From Lewinellaceae bacterium (GTDB lineage: Bacteria; Bacteroidota; Bacteroidia; Chitinophagales; Saprospiraceae), in the NCBI GenBank assembly GCA_020636005.1, contig JACJYR010000001.1, forward strand, positions 124,001 to 188,000: a stretch of DNA of 64,000 nt, in the 5' to 3' direction. Made by a program: the position numbers and the translations under genes. How positions within the stretch are numbered: position 1 is the stretch's first letter; the number at the start of each line of letters is the position of its first letter. Of the stretch, positions 7,019 through 15,753 are shown one piece after another. The notes under the pieces were generated by a model that worked only from the letters and a program-made list of their open reading frames with translations, was not told where the DNA came from and made no database searches.

Positions 7019-10000
7019 TTACAGCGGAATCACCAACTCCACCCTCGTACCGGCTGCTGTACCGTTCTTATTTTTCAAATCAAAAATATTTACCGAAGCA
7101 TTGGCGCCTGCCAGCTTGTTCAGCATGGCAAGGCGGTCGCTGGTGATTTTCATTCCAAAAGATTTCCGCTTATTGGCAGACTTTGATTTCAATTGCTGCG
7201 CCGCATCCCTGCCGATGCCGTTGTCCTCGATGAGGCAGATCAAGTGGCCGTTGTTCTTGCGCAGGGTAAGGTCGAGCCTGCCTTTTTCGCCTTTCTTTTG
7301 CAAAAGCCCATGCCAAATGGCATTCTCCACATACGGCTGGAGGAGCATGGGTGGCACAAGCGTATGCTCCATATCAAGGCCAGATTCCATTTTTACTTCA
7401 TAATCAAAAAGGTTATCGAAGCGCATACTTTCCATTTCGATGTACAATTTGAGGGCTTCGATGTCATCCTTTAGCGGCACAGCGGTGCTTTTTGAGTTTT
7501 GTAAGATAAGGCGGATGAGGCGGGAAAAACGGTTGAGATAATCAGATGCCTTTTCCGGCTCATTGCTGATGATATAGTACTCGATGGAATTGAGCGAGTT
7601 GAAGATGAAATGCGGGTTCATTTGGGCCCGCAGGGCGCTCATTTCCACGTCGGCAAGTTTGCGCTCGTATTCAGATTTCAGGCGCTCCTCCTTCCGCACC
7701 TGCCCGATGCGGTAGCGGTACACGAGGTATCCGAAGCCAAGCAAGGATGCCGCCACCAATGCCCAGGCCCAGGCTTTTTTGTACCAAACGGTTGAGATGT
7801 GGAGGTGGGTCACAGATGGCTTGCCGAGCGACAACCCCTCGCTGTTGATGGCCTCCACGAGGAAGCGGTAATCGCCGCCCGGCACGTTGGTGTAGGCGGC
7901 AAAGCGGCGTTGCGTGCCGTCCTGCCATTTTTCATCAAAACCCTCCAGCATGTAGCGGAAACGGGTGCGCTCCGGCAGGTTGTAGCCCACGGCTGAGAAC
8001 TCGAACGAGAAGAAATTTTGGCGGTAGCTCAACACAACCGTGTCCGTTCGGCCCGGGCCGTTGTTGATTTGGTAAATATCGTCGAAGACCCGGAAAGCCG
8101 TCACGTAAGGTACGGGCAGTTCCGCATTGGTGGCCAGGCCATCGGGGTGGAAATAGGCCAGTGCTTTAGGCCGCCCAACTGCTGCCCGCCCGTCGGAGAG
8201 GAAAGTGATGGCCAAAACTGACCCGCCAAGGCCGTACCCTGCATCATAAAATTGGCCAAATTTCAACGACTTGGGGTCGAACAACTGCATCCCTTTTTCG
8301 GTGAAGATCATGAGTTGATCCCGGTATTTTTTCACTTTGTAAACATGGCTCCCCACCAGTCCATCCTTCCAACCAAACAAACGGATGATGCCCCGGTCGA
8401 GGCTGTCGGCGTGGCCATAGCCGAGGAATTCTTTGTTGGTGGCAATCCAAACCCGGCCATCGCTATCGGGTTCCATGCGGCCCATGCCCCGCAAGGATTT
8501 GCGCCCATTGGGGTCGTGCGGGTGGTAGATAAATTTGCCGGTGGCTTTTTCCAGAATGAGCAGCCCGTCGTTTTCCCGCATCCAGATGTTGCCGTTTTTG
8601 TCCTCGGCCATGCGGTCGCCGCCCAGGGGGTGGTCGGAACACGCTTTTAGCGCATCCCTGAACGAGTGCAATTCCCGTGTTTTTGGGTTGAGCCGGAAAA
8701 AGCCGCCGCTCCACCCGCCGAGCCAGATGTTTCCTTCGCTGTCTTGCATGGCAGCACGGAAGCGCAGCACAGGTTCTTTGGGCTGTACCGGGTATTCCTC
8801 CAATCGTTTGGCCCCTGGCCGGTACCAAAAAAGTTTTTCCACGCCCACCACGAGCACTTCCCCATTTGGCAGCATGGCAATGTCGGATATATTGATGCTT
8901 TCCACTTCACCACTAAGATGGCCAAGTGGCGGCGGTATGCAATGCCAATTTTTGTTTTTATCCAAAAAATGAAACCCCTTGGAAAAGCCTGGCGTGGCCA
9001 CATAAAGGCGGCCACTTGCCGTATCCTCCAATATCCTGCTGATAAATGAATCGTAAGGGGAATCCCCTTCTTCATAAAATGAGAACTCATATTGTTGCAT
9101 CATCGGATTATAAATCCGAAGGCCGGCCCTTGGGTGGAAACTCCAGATACGCCCCTGCCTGTCAATAAAATCCACGGCAAACCAGCGTTTTTTCACCACG
9201 TCATTCTCGAACGAATGCGTGATGCAGCCCTTTTGGATGTCGTACAGGAGCAGCCCTCGTTGCGTATTTATCCAAAATTCGTTATTATTTTTTTGGTAAA
9301 AACTATGGACGGTTTCCCTGCTATATGGCTTGATATTATTTTCAAAACAGGGGTCGAGCGGTGAGAAACGCCTGCTATTTATATCGAAAACATACACCCC
9401 GTGAAACCAAGTGCCGAGGTATATCTTCCCATTGGAGCACACCATGAGGCAATTGTTGCCATTGATATACCGCCTCTCCCTTTCATCCGCCGACTGGAAG
9501 GCATAATGGTCAAAACTGCCGTCCATCCTGTTGAACCGTGTAACGCCGGTTCCGGACAGCCATAAGATGCTGTCGTTTTCTAAATCTGCTTTGATGCCGT
9601 TGACAGAAAGACAGTTTTTTCCATTGGCGAAGCTGGCGGTATCATGGCAGAGGAACTGCTGGAAGTCATCCGTTGCTGGCCGGTAGCGGATGAGGCCCTT
9701 GTCCCGCAATCCAGCCCAGATTTGGCCGTCCCTGTCTTTGAACATGCATTCGACCTGGTTGTCGGGCACACCGTGCGGGTCCTGGTCGTTGGCGGGATAA
9801 TTCCTGAATTGTTTTTTAGAAATGTCGAACACCGAAATACCTGCCGGGGTGCCTACCCAAACCACCCCGTTCCGGCTGTCGGGAAGCAAGGCGTTCACTT
9901 GATTGGTCAACAGTGAGGCCGGGTTGTCGGGGTTGTGCTGATAAGTCTCAATCGTCAAGCCATCGAATCGGACAAGCCCCATGTCGGCACCCATCCACGC

Positions 10001-10159
10001 CACCCCGTCGTCGTCCACGGCGAGGTCGGTTATGCGGTTGGTGGGCAGGCCATTGGCAGCGTCCAGTGTTAATGGATTTTCAAAAGGATATTGGGCACAA
10101 GGTGCAAACGGGAGCAAGAGCCATACGCCAAAAGTTGTCAACTTTCCAATCGTTGACAA
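7019..10159 (-). CDS. Beta-propeller sensor histidine kinase (LytS/His_kinase type)
   Basis: This 1046-residue protein has an N-terminal signal sequence (to about residue 22, ending PCAQ). A long periplasmic sensor made of two-component-regulator propeller repeats (DDDGVAWMGADMGLVRFDG, SRNGVVWVGTPAGISVFD and many more) follows, then a Y_Y_Y domain (about 690-780) and one transmembrane helix near residue 803. The cytoplasmic kinase has the phospho-accepting His in NPHFIFNSLNS (about residue 848), the N box in PYVENAIWHGL (about 945) and the G box EDNGIGRDA. It is expected to autophosphorylate and pass phosphate to the LytTR regulator downstream. The start is uncertain: the proposed codon is TTG at 10159 and no ATG is close in frame. 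Confidence 0.9.
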   Translation of the reverse strand: MSTIGKLTTFGVWLLLPFAPCAQYPFENPLTLDAANGLPTNRITDLAVDDDGVAWMGADMGLVRFDGLTIETYQHNPDNPASLLTNQVNALLPDSRNGVVWVGTPAGISVFDISKKQFRNYPANDQDPHGVPDNQVECMFKDRDGQIWAGLRDKGLIRYRPATDDFQQFLCHDTASFANGKNCLSVNGIKADLENDSILWLSGTGVTRFNRMDGSFDHYAFQSADERERRYINGNNCLMVCSNGKIYLGTWFHGVYVFDINSRRFSPLDPCFENNIKPYSRETVHSFYQKNNNEFWINTQRGLLLYDIQKGCITHSFENDVVKKRWFAVDFIDRQGRIWSFHPRAGLRIYNPMMQQYEFSFYEEGDSPYDSFISRILEDTASGRLYVATPGFSKGFHFLDKNKNWHCIPPPLGHLSGEVESINISDIAMLPNGEVLVVGVEKLFWYRPGAKRLEEYPVQPKEPVLRFRAAMQDSEGNIWLGGWSGGFFRLNPKTRELHSFRDALKACSDHPLGGDRMAEDKNGNIWMRENDGLLILEKATGKFIYHPHDPNGRKSLRGMGRMEPDSDGRVWIATNKEFLGYGHADSLDRGIIRLFGWKDGLVGSHVYKVKKYRDQLMIFTEKGMQLFDPKSLKFGQFYDAGYGLGGSVLAITFLSDGRAAVGRPKALAYFHPDGLATNAELPVPYVTAFRVFDDIYQINNGPGRTDTVVLSYRQNFFSFEFSAVGYNLPERTRFRYMLEGFDEKWQDGTQRRFAAYTNVPGGDYRFLVEAINSEGLSLGKPSVTHLHISTVWYKKAWAWALVAASLLGFGYLVYRYRIGQVRKEERLKSEYERKLADVEMSALRAQMNPHFIFNSLNSIEYYIISNEPEKASDYLNRFSRLIRLILQNSKSTAVPLKDDIEALKLYIEMESMRFDNLFDYEVKMESGLDMEHTLVPPMLLQPYVENAIWHGLLQKKGEKGRLDLTLRKNNGHLICLIEDNGIGRDAAQQLKSKSANKRKSFGMKITSDRLAMLNKLAGANASVNIFDLKNKNGTAAGTRVELVIPL

Positions 10160-10163
10160 CTTT
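10131..10163. promoter_or_regulatory. Perfect 12-bp dyad over the kinase start
   Basis: AAAGTTGTCAAC and its exact reverse complement are separated by nine bases and overlap the proposed TTG start of the kinase. This could be an operator or an RNA hairpin limiting translation; no regulator can be named. Confidence 0.45.
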
Positions 10164-10231
10164 AATAAATGGCGATATGTCTCCAGTGTTTTTATGGTGA
10201 AAATGATTGTGCCACTGCGCCCGGTGGTTCG

Positions 10232-10342
10232 TTATTTCAACAAATACCCTCCCAGCGCCAGGAAGACCAGCCCCTTGATGGTACACCAACAAAGATAGAT
10301 GATAAGGGCTTTTTTGCCGTATTGCTTGAATTTGTTTTTCAT
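10232..10342 (-). CDS. 36-residue single-span membrane peptide
   Basis: A short frame starting at ATG 10342 encodes a basic N-terminus (MKNKFKQYGKKA) followed by one hydrophobic segment (LIIYLCWCTIKGLVFLALGG) and a short Lys tail. The pattern K-rich start, then WC-x-IKG within the helix resembles very short conserved membrane proteins seen in other Bacteroidota, which are usually missed by gene finders. It lies between the kinase and the methyltransferase gene, on their strand, behind a tandem-repeat tract. No function is known to me. The call rests on the good start, the amphipathic design and recall of similar peptides. Confidence 0.55.
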   Translation of the reverse strand: MKNKFKQYGKKALIIYLCWCTIKGLVFLALGGYLLK

Positions 10343-10351
10343 TGGTTGGAA

Positions 10352-10445
10352 GTGTTGGATGGTTAGATGGTTAGATGGTTAGATGGTTAGATGGTTAGCA
10401 GGTTAGCAGGTTGAATGGTTGGATAGCCATTTAGCCATCCAACCA
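10352..10445. repeat. Tandem GGTTAGAT word repeat
   Basis: About five copies of an 8-base unit (GGTTAGAT), then GGTTAGCA twice, then partial reverse-complement words (AGCCATCCAACCA). It fills the gap between the methyltransferase stop and the small membrane gene. Copy number is likely to vary by slippage. Confidence 0.75.
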
Positions 10446-10446
10446 T

Positions 10447-11217
10447 TCATTCCCCCTTCATCAGGGTCTCATAAGCAGGCGATCTTTTCTTTTTCCCGAA
10501 GGGCAAAAGCATCGGTACCCGCTCGGCGTACTGGCGGTATTTTTCGCCAAAATGTTCAATCAAATCCCTTTCTTCCAACCGTATGGCCCGCAGGATATAT
10601 ATTGTCAGACCAAGGGCGAAAAACAACCTGGAAAATGACATGGTCGGTGCTGCCCAAAATGACAGCATAAACCCAACATATAATGGGTGGCGCACCCATT
10701 TGTAGAATAAGGGTATCCTAAAGCGCAATGGCTCATAAGGCTTCCCACGGAAATAGAACCACACTTGCCGCAGGCCGAACAAATCGAAGTGGTTGATCAT
10801 AAATGTGCTGATTAGGGCAATGACCCAGCCCAGGGCAAACACTGCCATTAAAGCCCCTGACAAAAAGCCGTTTTCAATGACCCAAACCTCTCCGCCCATT
10901 GGCTGCCAAAAAGCAAACAGGGTCGTCAATACAGACACAGTAAACAATACGAAAGTGCTGCGCTCAATGGATTGGGGGACATATTTCGTCCACCATTTTT
11001 TGAACCACTGCCTTGCCATGATGCTGTGCTGCACCCCGAAAAGGAGAATGAGAAGGATATTGGTCAGCATGGCTTGCCAGAGGGGAACTTCAAGTGGCCC
11101 GTCCAGGCTTGTTGGCACCAATAAATTGCCGACAAAACCAATCAGGTATAAAAATGTGGCAAAGAACAAGGCATAAGATATTACGCCGTACAATAGAACT
11201 GCAAATCGTTTCATCAT
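10447..11217 (-). CDS. mddA: MddA-like methanethiol S-methyltransferase (NnrU/isoprenylcysteine methyltransferase fold)
   Basis: This 256-residue membrane protein has about five to six hydrophobic helices. Matching features of the MddA family are the early FGVQHSIMARQWFKKWW segment, PQSIERSTFVL, the late cofactor-binding region KWVRHPLYVGFMLSFWA, and the ERDLIEHFGEKYRQYAERVP tail shared with membrane methyltransferases. MddA methylates methanethiol with S-adenosylmethionine and releases dimethyl sulfide. An NnrU-like or other thiol methyltransferase role is the main alternative. It starts at ATG 11217 and probably forms its own transcription unit. Confidence 0.75.
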   Translation of the reverse strand: MMKRFAVLLYGVISYALFFATFLYLIGFVGNLLVPTSLDGPLEVPLWQAMLTNILLILLFGVQHSIMARQWFKKWWTKYVPQSIERSTFVLFTVSVLTTLFAFWQPMGGEVWVIENGFLSGALMAVFALGWVIALISTFMINHFDLFGLRQVWFYFRGKPYEPLRFRIPLFYKWVRHPLYVGFMLSFWAAPTMSFSRLFFALGLTIYILRAIRLEERDLIEHFGEKYRQYAERVPMLLPFGKKKRSPAYETLMKGE

Positions 11218-11365
11218 TTGGAATTTTTAATATTAGGAAATGAGACCAACTCAACCCGCCCAGGCAGATGGTTGCTGGCCTGTTTTATTTGACAATGCAA
11301 TATTAGGGTCAGTGGAAAGGGAAGGCAATCAAAGATGAGCGGGTGGTCGGCTTATTGAGCGGGAG

Positions 11366-11746
11366 GTGGTAGAATTTGAGCAGCGGAGTAGGCCTGCCCC
11401 ACCAAAACCAGCACCCCAAAATACCAATTGGCCCGTTCCGGAAAGCGCCAAAAACAAACCCAACCCGGTTAAGGCCGACAATGCCTCCATCAAAGCTGGG
11501 AAATCCTTGTGGACAAAACATTGCGCCTCCTGCAACGGAAAATCAGGCCTGGGCGACGGCTCCAAAGCTGCGCAACTGAATACGCCCTGCAGTGATTTCA
11601 CCAACGCTGCATTTCAGAATCAGACAGACGGGGCCTTGTTTTATAAAACGGTGGAAGGGCGGGACGATATGCCAGGCTTCAAGAAAAAGATACCCGATGA
11701 GGAAGACCTCTGGCATTTGGTGAGCTATATGCGGACGTTGAAATGA
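11366..11746 (+). pseudogene. Decayed c-type cytochrome (heme ligand and export signal lost)
   Basis: The frame encodes a class I cytochrome c-like domain: AGKSLWTKHCASCNGKSGLGDGSKAA, then DMPGFKKKIPDEEDLWHLVSYMRTL, whose Met and flanking residues are typical of Bacteroidota secreted cytochromes. Two key features are missing. The heme motif reads C-A-S-C-N instead of C-x-x-C-H (an AAC codon where CAC is expected). The in-frame region upstream has a stop codon at 11336-11338 and no signal peptide; the only start is GTG at 11366. Without His ligation and export it should not make a working cytochrome. A sequencing error in the His codon is possible but would not explain the missing signal peptide. 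Confidence 0.65.
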
Positions 11747-11825
11747 TCTTGCCCTTGCCCGATTTGATTGATTTTTTGAAATAATTTAACCTAGGATCGA
11801 AGGAAAAATAATCCCGATTTCACAT

Positions 11826-13265
11826 CGCATAGGCGTCAACTTAAAAAAACCGAATATGATTAGATAAAATAAAAATGCTGCTTAGGTTTGTTCAAATCAA
11901 CATTCAGAACACCTAAACAGCATATGAAAATTAAGTTGGAACAAATTAAGCGAAAAATTGGCGAACAACAAATAAACGCCATCGCAAAAAGTAGCGGTTT
12001 CCAAAAGCGGGAGCCGAGGAAAGTCACCGGATATAGTTTTTTTCTTGGTTTTTGCATGATGGTACAGCTTGGGCAGACGGGGCTGAGGGACTGGGCAAAA
12101 AGCATAGGGCGGCTGACCCAAAAGCTGGTCTCCAAACAAGGCCTCCAAAAAAAACTCCAGTTCAGGCACGAAGCTTTTGCCCGCCAACTTTTGGGGTTTG
12201 TACTCAAACAGTGCACGGCCTCAAACGGCCACCAGGGGGTTGCCCTCTTCGCACCGTTCAAGGAGGTCTATGTTGAGGACAGCACCTGTGTGGGGCTGCC
12301 CCGCAACCTGTCATCTTTCTACCCCGGCCCCCACAGCAAAACCCACGGGGAATGTGCCACTGCCCGCATACAGTTGCGCATGGAATTGGTGAGTGAATCC
12401 TACGAAGGGGTTTTTGTGGGGAGTTACCGTGAAAATGACCAGGGTTTTGCGCACCGTATCGTTGAAATACTCACGGCAGGCTGCCTTGTGATCCGGGACA
12501 AAGGGTATTTTGTGCTGGCCGCCTTCCGGGCGATCATGGAGAAAAAGGCGTTTTTCCTGTCCCGCCTCCGCTTTGGGACAACCGTTTTTGATGCGCAGAC
12601 CGGGGAAAAAATGGATTTGCTGAAAGAGCTCAAGGCTTTGAAAAAAGCAGGCCGCCAAGTCCTTGACAAGGAAATATTGCTGGGGGGCAAGGAGAAACTG
12701 CCAGTCCGCCTGGTGGCCATCGAAGCCCCTGAAGAGGCCAAACGGATGAGGCAGCACAAGGCCCGTACTGACCGCAGTGCAAAGGCCGCCCATTCCAGAG
12801 AGTACATCCAACTGCTGGGCTGGACCATTTTCATAACAAATGTCAACAAGGAAACCTGGGGGGGCCGGGACATCATCAGGGCCTACCGGTACCGTTGGCG
12901 CATTGAAATAGTGTTCAAGTGTTGGAAAAGCAAGTTCAACCTGGACAAGTTCTTCGAAGGCAGGGAAACAATATCGCCACCGAGGGCAGCCATGACCATC
13001 TACCTGATGCTTGCTTGGTTGACCTTGACAATGGGGGCTTGGTATGGGTATTTTGTGCACCGGGTTTACGAAGAAAAGAAGAAATTCATCAGCATGCTGC
13101 TGTTCGCCGATTTTGTCAAAGAACGGTTTTGGGAAATACTTTTGACAAGCGACCTCGATGTTTTCATCGGTGAGCTTGCCAGATATTATTCCCATGACAA
13201 ACGAAAATCCCGAAAATGCTATCTCGAATTTTTGTATGAAATAAATTTAAGTTGACGCCTATGCG
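11826..13265 (+). mobile_element. IS4-family insertion sequence, complete
   Basis: A 1440-bp element with perfect terminal inverted repeats of at least 19 bp (CGCATAGGCGTCAACTTAA at 11826-11844 and its reverse complement at 13247-13265). It is flanked by a 9-bp direct target duplication ATTTCACAT (11817-11825 and 13266-13274). It carries a single transposase gene whose stop codon lies within the right end. Intact ends, duplication and gene suggest a recent insertion; the target is the loop and stem of a hairpin repeat. Confidence 0.95.
11924..13255 (+). CDS. IS4-family transposase
   Basis: The 443-residue DDE transposase has its first catalytic Asp in VYVEDSTCVGLP, the second in VIRDKGYF, and the exact IS4 signature Y-x2-R-x3-E-x6-K in YRYRWRIEIVFKCWK, which carries the catalytic Glu. 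I chose ATG 11924 over a TTG 36 bases upstream because it gives a basic, normal N-terminus (MKIKLEQIKRKIG). No frameshift or internal stop is present, so it is probably active. Confidence 0.95.
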   Translation: MKIKLEQIKRKIGEQQINAIAKSSGFQKREPRKVTGYSFFLGFCMMVQLGQTGLRDWAKSIGRLTQKLVSKQGLQKKLQFRHEAFARQLLGFVLKQCTASNGHQGVALFAPFKEVYVEDSTCVGLPRNLSSFYPGPHSKTHGECATARIQLRMELVSESYEGVFVGSYRENDQGFAHRIVEILTAGCLVIRDKGYFVLAAFRAIMEKKAFFLSRLRFGTTVFDAQTGEKMDLLKELKALKKAGRQVLDKEILLGGKEKLPVRLVAIEAPEEAKRMRQHKARTDRSAKAAHSREYIQLLGWTIFITNVNKETWGGRDIIRAYRYRWRIEIVFKCWKSKFNLDKFFEGRETISPPRAAMTIYLMLAWLTLTMGAWYGYFVHRVYEEKKKFISMLLFADFVKERFWEILLTSDLDVFIGELARYYSHDKRKSRKCYLEFLYEINLS

Positions 13266-13508
13266 ATTTCACATCGGGATTATTTTTAAAAAACCCTTCC
13301 ATTGCTGGGGTTTTCAAAATCAAAATGGTGAAGTTATTTTTTCATCGTTACCTAACAAAGATTGATGCAACCCGCACGGGGAGTGAGGTTTATAGAGAGC
13401 CAAAACAATCTTTTAATAGTCGCTGATACAATTAAGGCATCAGCCGATATTTCAGAAATATTCAAGTCCAGAATAATCAAATTATTTCAAATTATCCTCT
13501 AAGTCAGA

Positions 13509-15143
13509 TTACGCCATGACCCCTTCATACAACTCTTCCCGCTGCTTCCGAATCCTGTCCGAGCGCAGGTATTCATCAAAATTCATCAGACTGTCGATCG
13601 CCCCGTTCGGCGTGATTTCCAGGATGCGGTTCGCCACGGACGACAGCAGGGCGTGGTCGTGCGAGGTCATGATCAGGTTGCCCTTGAACTCCTGCAGGGC
13701 GTTGTTCAGCGCCGTGATGGATTCGAGGTCGAGGTGGTTGGTCGGTTCGTCGAGCAGCAGGAAGTTCGGGTAGCGGAGCATGATTTTCGACAACATGCAG
13801 CGCACCTTTTCGCCGCCGGAAAGGACACTGGATTTCTTGTAAACCTCCTCCCCGCTGAACAGCATCCTGCCGAGGAAGCCCCGGATGAACTGTTCGTCCT
13901 TTTCCTTGGAAAACTGCCTCAGCCAGTCGATAAGGTTGAGGTCGTTTTCGTTGCTGAAAAAGGCGGTGTTTTCGTTGGGCAGGTAGTCGAAGGTGATGGT
14001 CTGGCCCCATTCTATGGTACCCGTGTCCGGCTGTATTTCCCCCGCCAGCACGTCGTAAAAAGCGTTCACGGCAGGCGTGTTGCGGCTGAGAAGGGCTATT
14101 TTTTCGCCTTTGTTCATGGTGAAACTCACATCCTGGAACAGCCAGTCGCCATTCGCATCCCGCTTGCTGAGGTTGCTCACCCGGAGGATTTGGTCGCCCG
14201 GTTCCCGCTCTGGTTTGAAGTGGATGAAGGGGTACTTTCGGCTCGACGGCTCCAACTCTTCGATATTAAGTTTTTCCAGCGCCTTCTTGCGGCTGGTGGC
14301 CTGCCTCGACTTGGAGGCGTTGGCACTAAAGCGGGCGATGAATTCCATCAGCTCCGCCCGTTTGGCCTCGGTCTTCTTGTCCTTGTTGGCCTTTTGCTGC
14401 ATCAGCAACTGGCTCGTTTCATACCAAAAAGAATAGTTGCCCGTGAAGATTTTGATGCGCTTGAAATCAATGTCCACCATGTGGGTACACACCATGTCGA
14501 GGAAGTAGCGGTCGTGGGAGACGACGATGACGGTGTTTTGGTAGTCGGCCAGGAAGTCGGCGAGCCAGGTGGCGGTTTCTGCGTCCAGGTCGTTGGTAGG
14601 CTCGTCGAGCAGCAGCAGTTCGGGGTTGCCAAAAAGGGCCTGCGCCAGCAGCACTTTCACCTTTTCGGGGCCGCTCAGTTCCTTCACCAGTTTGTAGTGG
14701 AGGTCTTCTTTGATGCCCAGGTTGCTCAACAGCACGGCGGCATCGCTGTCCGCCGTCCAGCCGCCCATGTTGCCGTATTCGTTTTCGAGTTCGGCAGCCT
14801 TCATACCGTCGGCTTCGGTGGCGTCGGGGTTCATGTAGATGGCGTTTTTCTCCTCGTTGATGCGGTACATCTCCTGGTGGCCCATCAGCACGGTGTTGAG
14901 CACCGTCTCCTCTTCGTACTCGAAGTGGTTCTGTTTCAGCACCGCCATGCGGTTGCCCGGCTCGATGCTGACGCTGCCGTGCTGCGGGTCTATTTCGCCG
15001 GAAAGGATTTTCAGGAAGGTGGATTTGCCCGCCCCATTGGCACCGATCACGCCATAGCAATTGCCACGGGTGAACTTCAGGTTTACTTCGTCGAACAATA
15101 CTTGCTTGCCAAATTGGAGGCCTACGTTATCTACTGTTACCAT
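13509..15143 (-). CDS. ABC-F family ribosome-associated ATPase
   Basis: This soluble protein of 544 residues has two ABC ATPase domains and no membrane domain, as in the ABC-F family that acts on ribosomes. Domain 1 has Walker A GANGAGKST, an altered signature LSGPEKVKV and LLLDEPTNDLD. Domain 2 has the normal signature LSGGEKVRC and LLLDEPTNHLD, but its P-loop is degenerate (ALLSRNTPAVNAF instead of GxxGxGKT). I recall the same substitution in a Bacteroidota subgroup, so it is probably a lineage trait and not decay. The start was set at the ATG giving MVTVDNVGLQFG at 15143; upstream in-frame sequence lacks family similarity. Confidence 0.88.
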   Translation of the reverse strand: MVTVDNVGLQFGKQVLFDEVNLKFTRGNCYGVIGANGAGKSTFLKILSGEIDPQHGSVSIEPGNRMAVLKQNHFEYEEETVLNTVLMGHQEMYRINEEKNAIYMNPDATEADGMKAAELENEYGNMGGWTADSDAAVLLSNLGIKEDLHYKLVKELSGPEKVKVLLAQALFGNPELLLLDEPTNDLDAETATWLADFLADYQNTVIVVSHDRYFLDMVCTHMVDIDFKRIKIFTGNYSFWYETSQLLMQQKANKDKKTEAKRAELMEFIARFSANASKSRQATSRKKALEKLNIEELEPSSRKYPFIHFKPEREPGDQILRVSNLSKRDANGDWLFQDVSFTMNKGEKIALLSRNTPAVNAFYDVLAGEIQPDTGTIEWGQTITFDYLPNENTAFFSNENDLNLIDWLRQFSKEKDEQFIRGFLGRMLFSGEEVYKKSSVLSGGEKVRCMLSKIMLRYPNFLLLDEPTNHLDLESITALNNALQEFKGNLIMTSHDHALLSSVANRILEITPNGAIDSLMNFDEYLRSDRIRKQREELYEGVMA

Positions 15144-15354
15144 GTCTAAAAAATGAGAGAATGAGAGGATGAGAGAATGAGCGGTGGTGCGTAGCACCTG
15201 CGCTTTTTCATTTTCTCCAATCAACTCATTCGACCGAATAATAGGTTGAATATCAAAAAAGGCTGCGAAGGTAGGCAAATATTCGGAGGCTGGTGTTTAA
15301 GGAATTGTTACTATTTGCTAAAGAACAGAAATCGCTTTGAGGTGTTAACCCCGC

Positions 15355-15753
15355 ATGACAACTGATCGTACCACCGAACTCCTGCACTTACGCCCTTCCA
15401 TCCAGGCCAACCTGGAAGAAAATCCCGAGCACAGCCCCGGCCATTTTCAAAACGCCACCCTGCGGCCCATTTTGAAATTTCAAAATGAACTGCTCCTGCA
15501 ACTTTACCGGCATTACCTGCAAAAGACGAAAGGGAGTTTCTTCCAGCTTCCGCCGCCGAAACAACTGGAATTCATTGCCAACAGCATCCGCAGCGATTTG
15601 CGGCTGCGCAATATGCTGGTCGGCATTGTCATCGGGCATTTTACCTTGGAAGAATGGGAGGTCTTTGCGCCGCAGGAGCAGGAACTGACCAAGCGCATCG
15701 CTCATTTGTTGGTGCAGCGGTTGTGTGATCAGGTGGAGAGGTTGGTGGGGTAA
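15355..15753 (+). CDS. Conserved hypothetical protein, glyoxalase-annotated type
   Basis: A 132-residue soluble, helix-rich protein (MTTDRTTELLHLRPSIQ...; central LPPPKQLEFIANSIRSD; RLRNMLVGIVIGHFTLEEW). I recall similar Bacteroidota proteins that carry an unsupported glyoxalase name; no metal-binding motif of that family is visible. It is divergent from the ABC-F gene, about 210 bp away. Function unknown. Confidence 0.65.
   Translation: MTTDRTTELLHLRPSIQANLEENPEHSPGHFQNATLRPILKFQNELLLQLYRHYLQKTKGSFFQLPPPKQLEFIANSIRSDLRLRNMLVGIVIGHFTLEEWEVFAPQEQELTKRIAHLLVQRLCDQVERLVG

Larger units (their letters stand above)
11789..13358. repeat. Variable-hairpin repeat, copy 1, split by an IS4 element
   Basis: The left part (11789-11825) and right part (13266-13358) match the repeat at 63893-64000 almost base for base outside the central hairpin. 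Without the insertion the centre would read as a 12-bp stem (AATAATCCCGAT paired with ATCGGGATTATT). The ends (TAGGATCGAAGGAAAAATAA and the reverse of TTATTTTTTCATCG...) are imperfect inverted repeats. It looks like a small non-autonomous element or a conserved structured RNA/DNA site. Confidence 0.7.

Noticed and set aside
13653..15149. 498-codon open frame on the plus strand
   Set aside because: It is antisense to the ABC-F gene, whose Walker and signature motifs are unambiguous; the plus-strand product has no recognisable domain and odd composition (V/H/F-rich).
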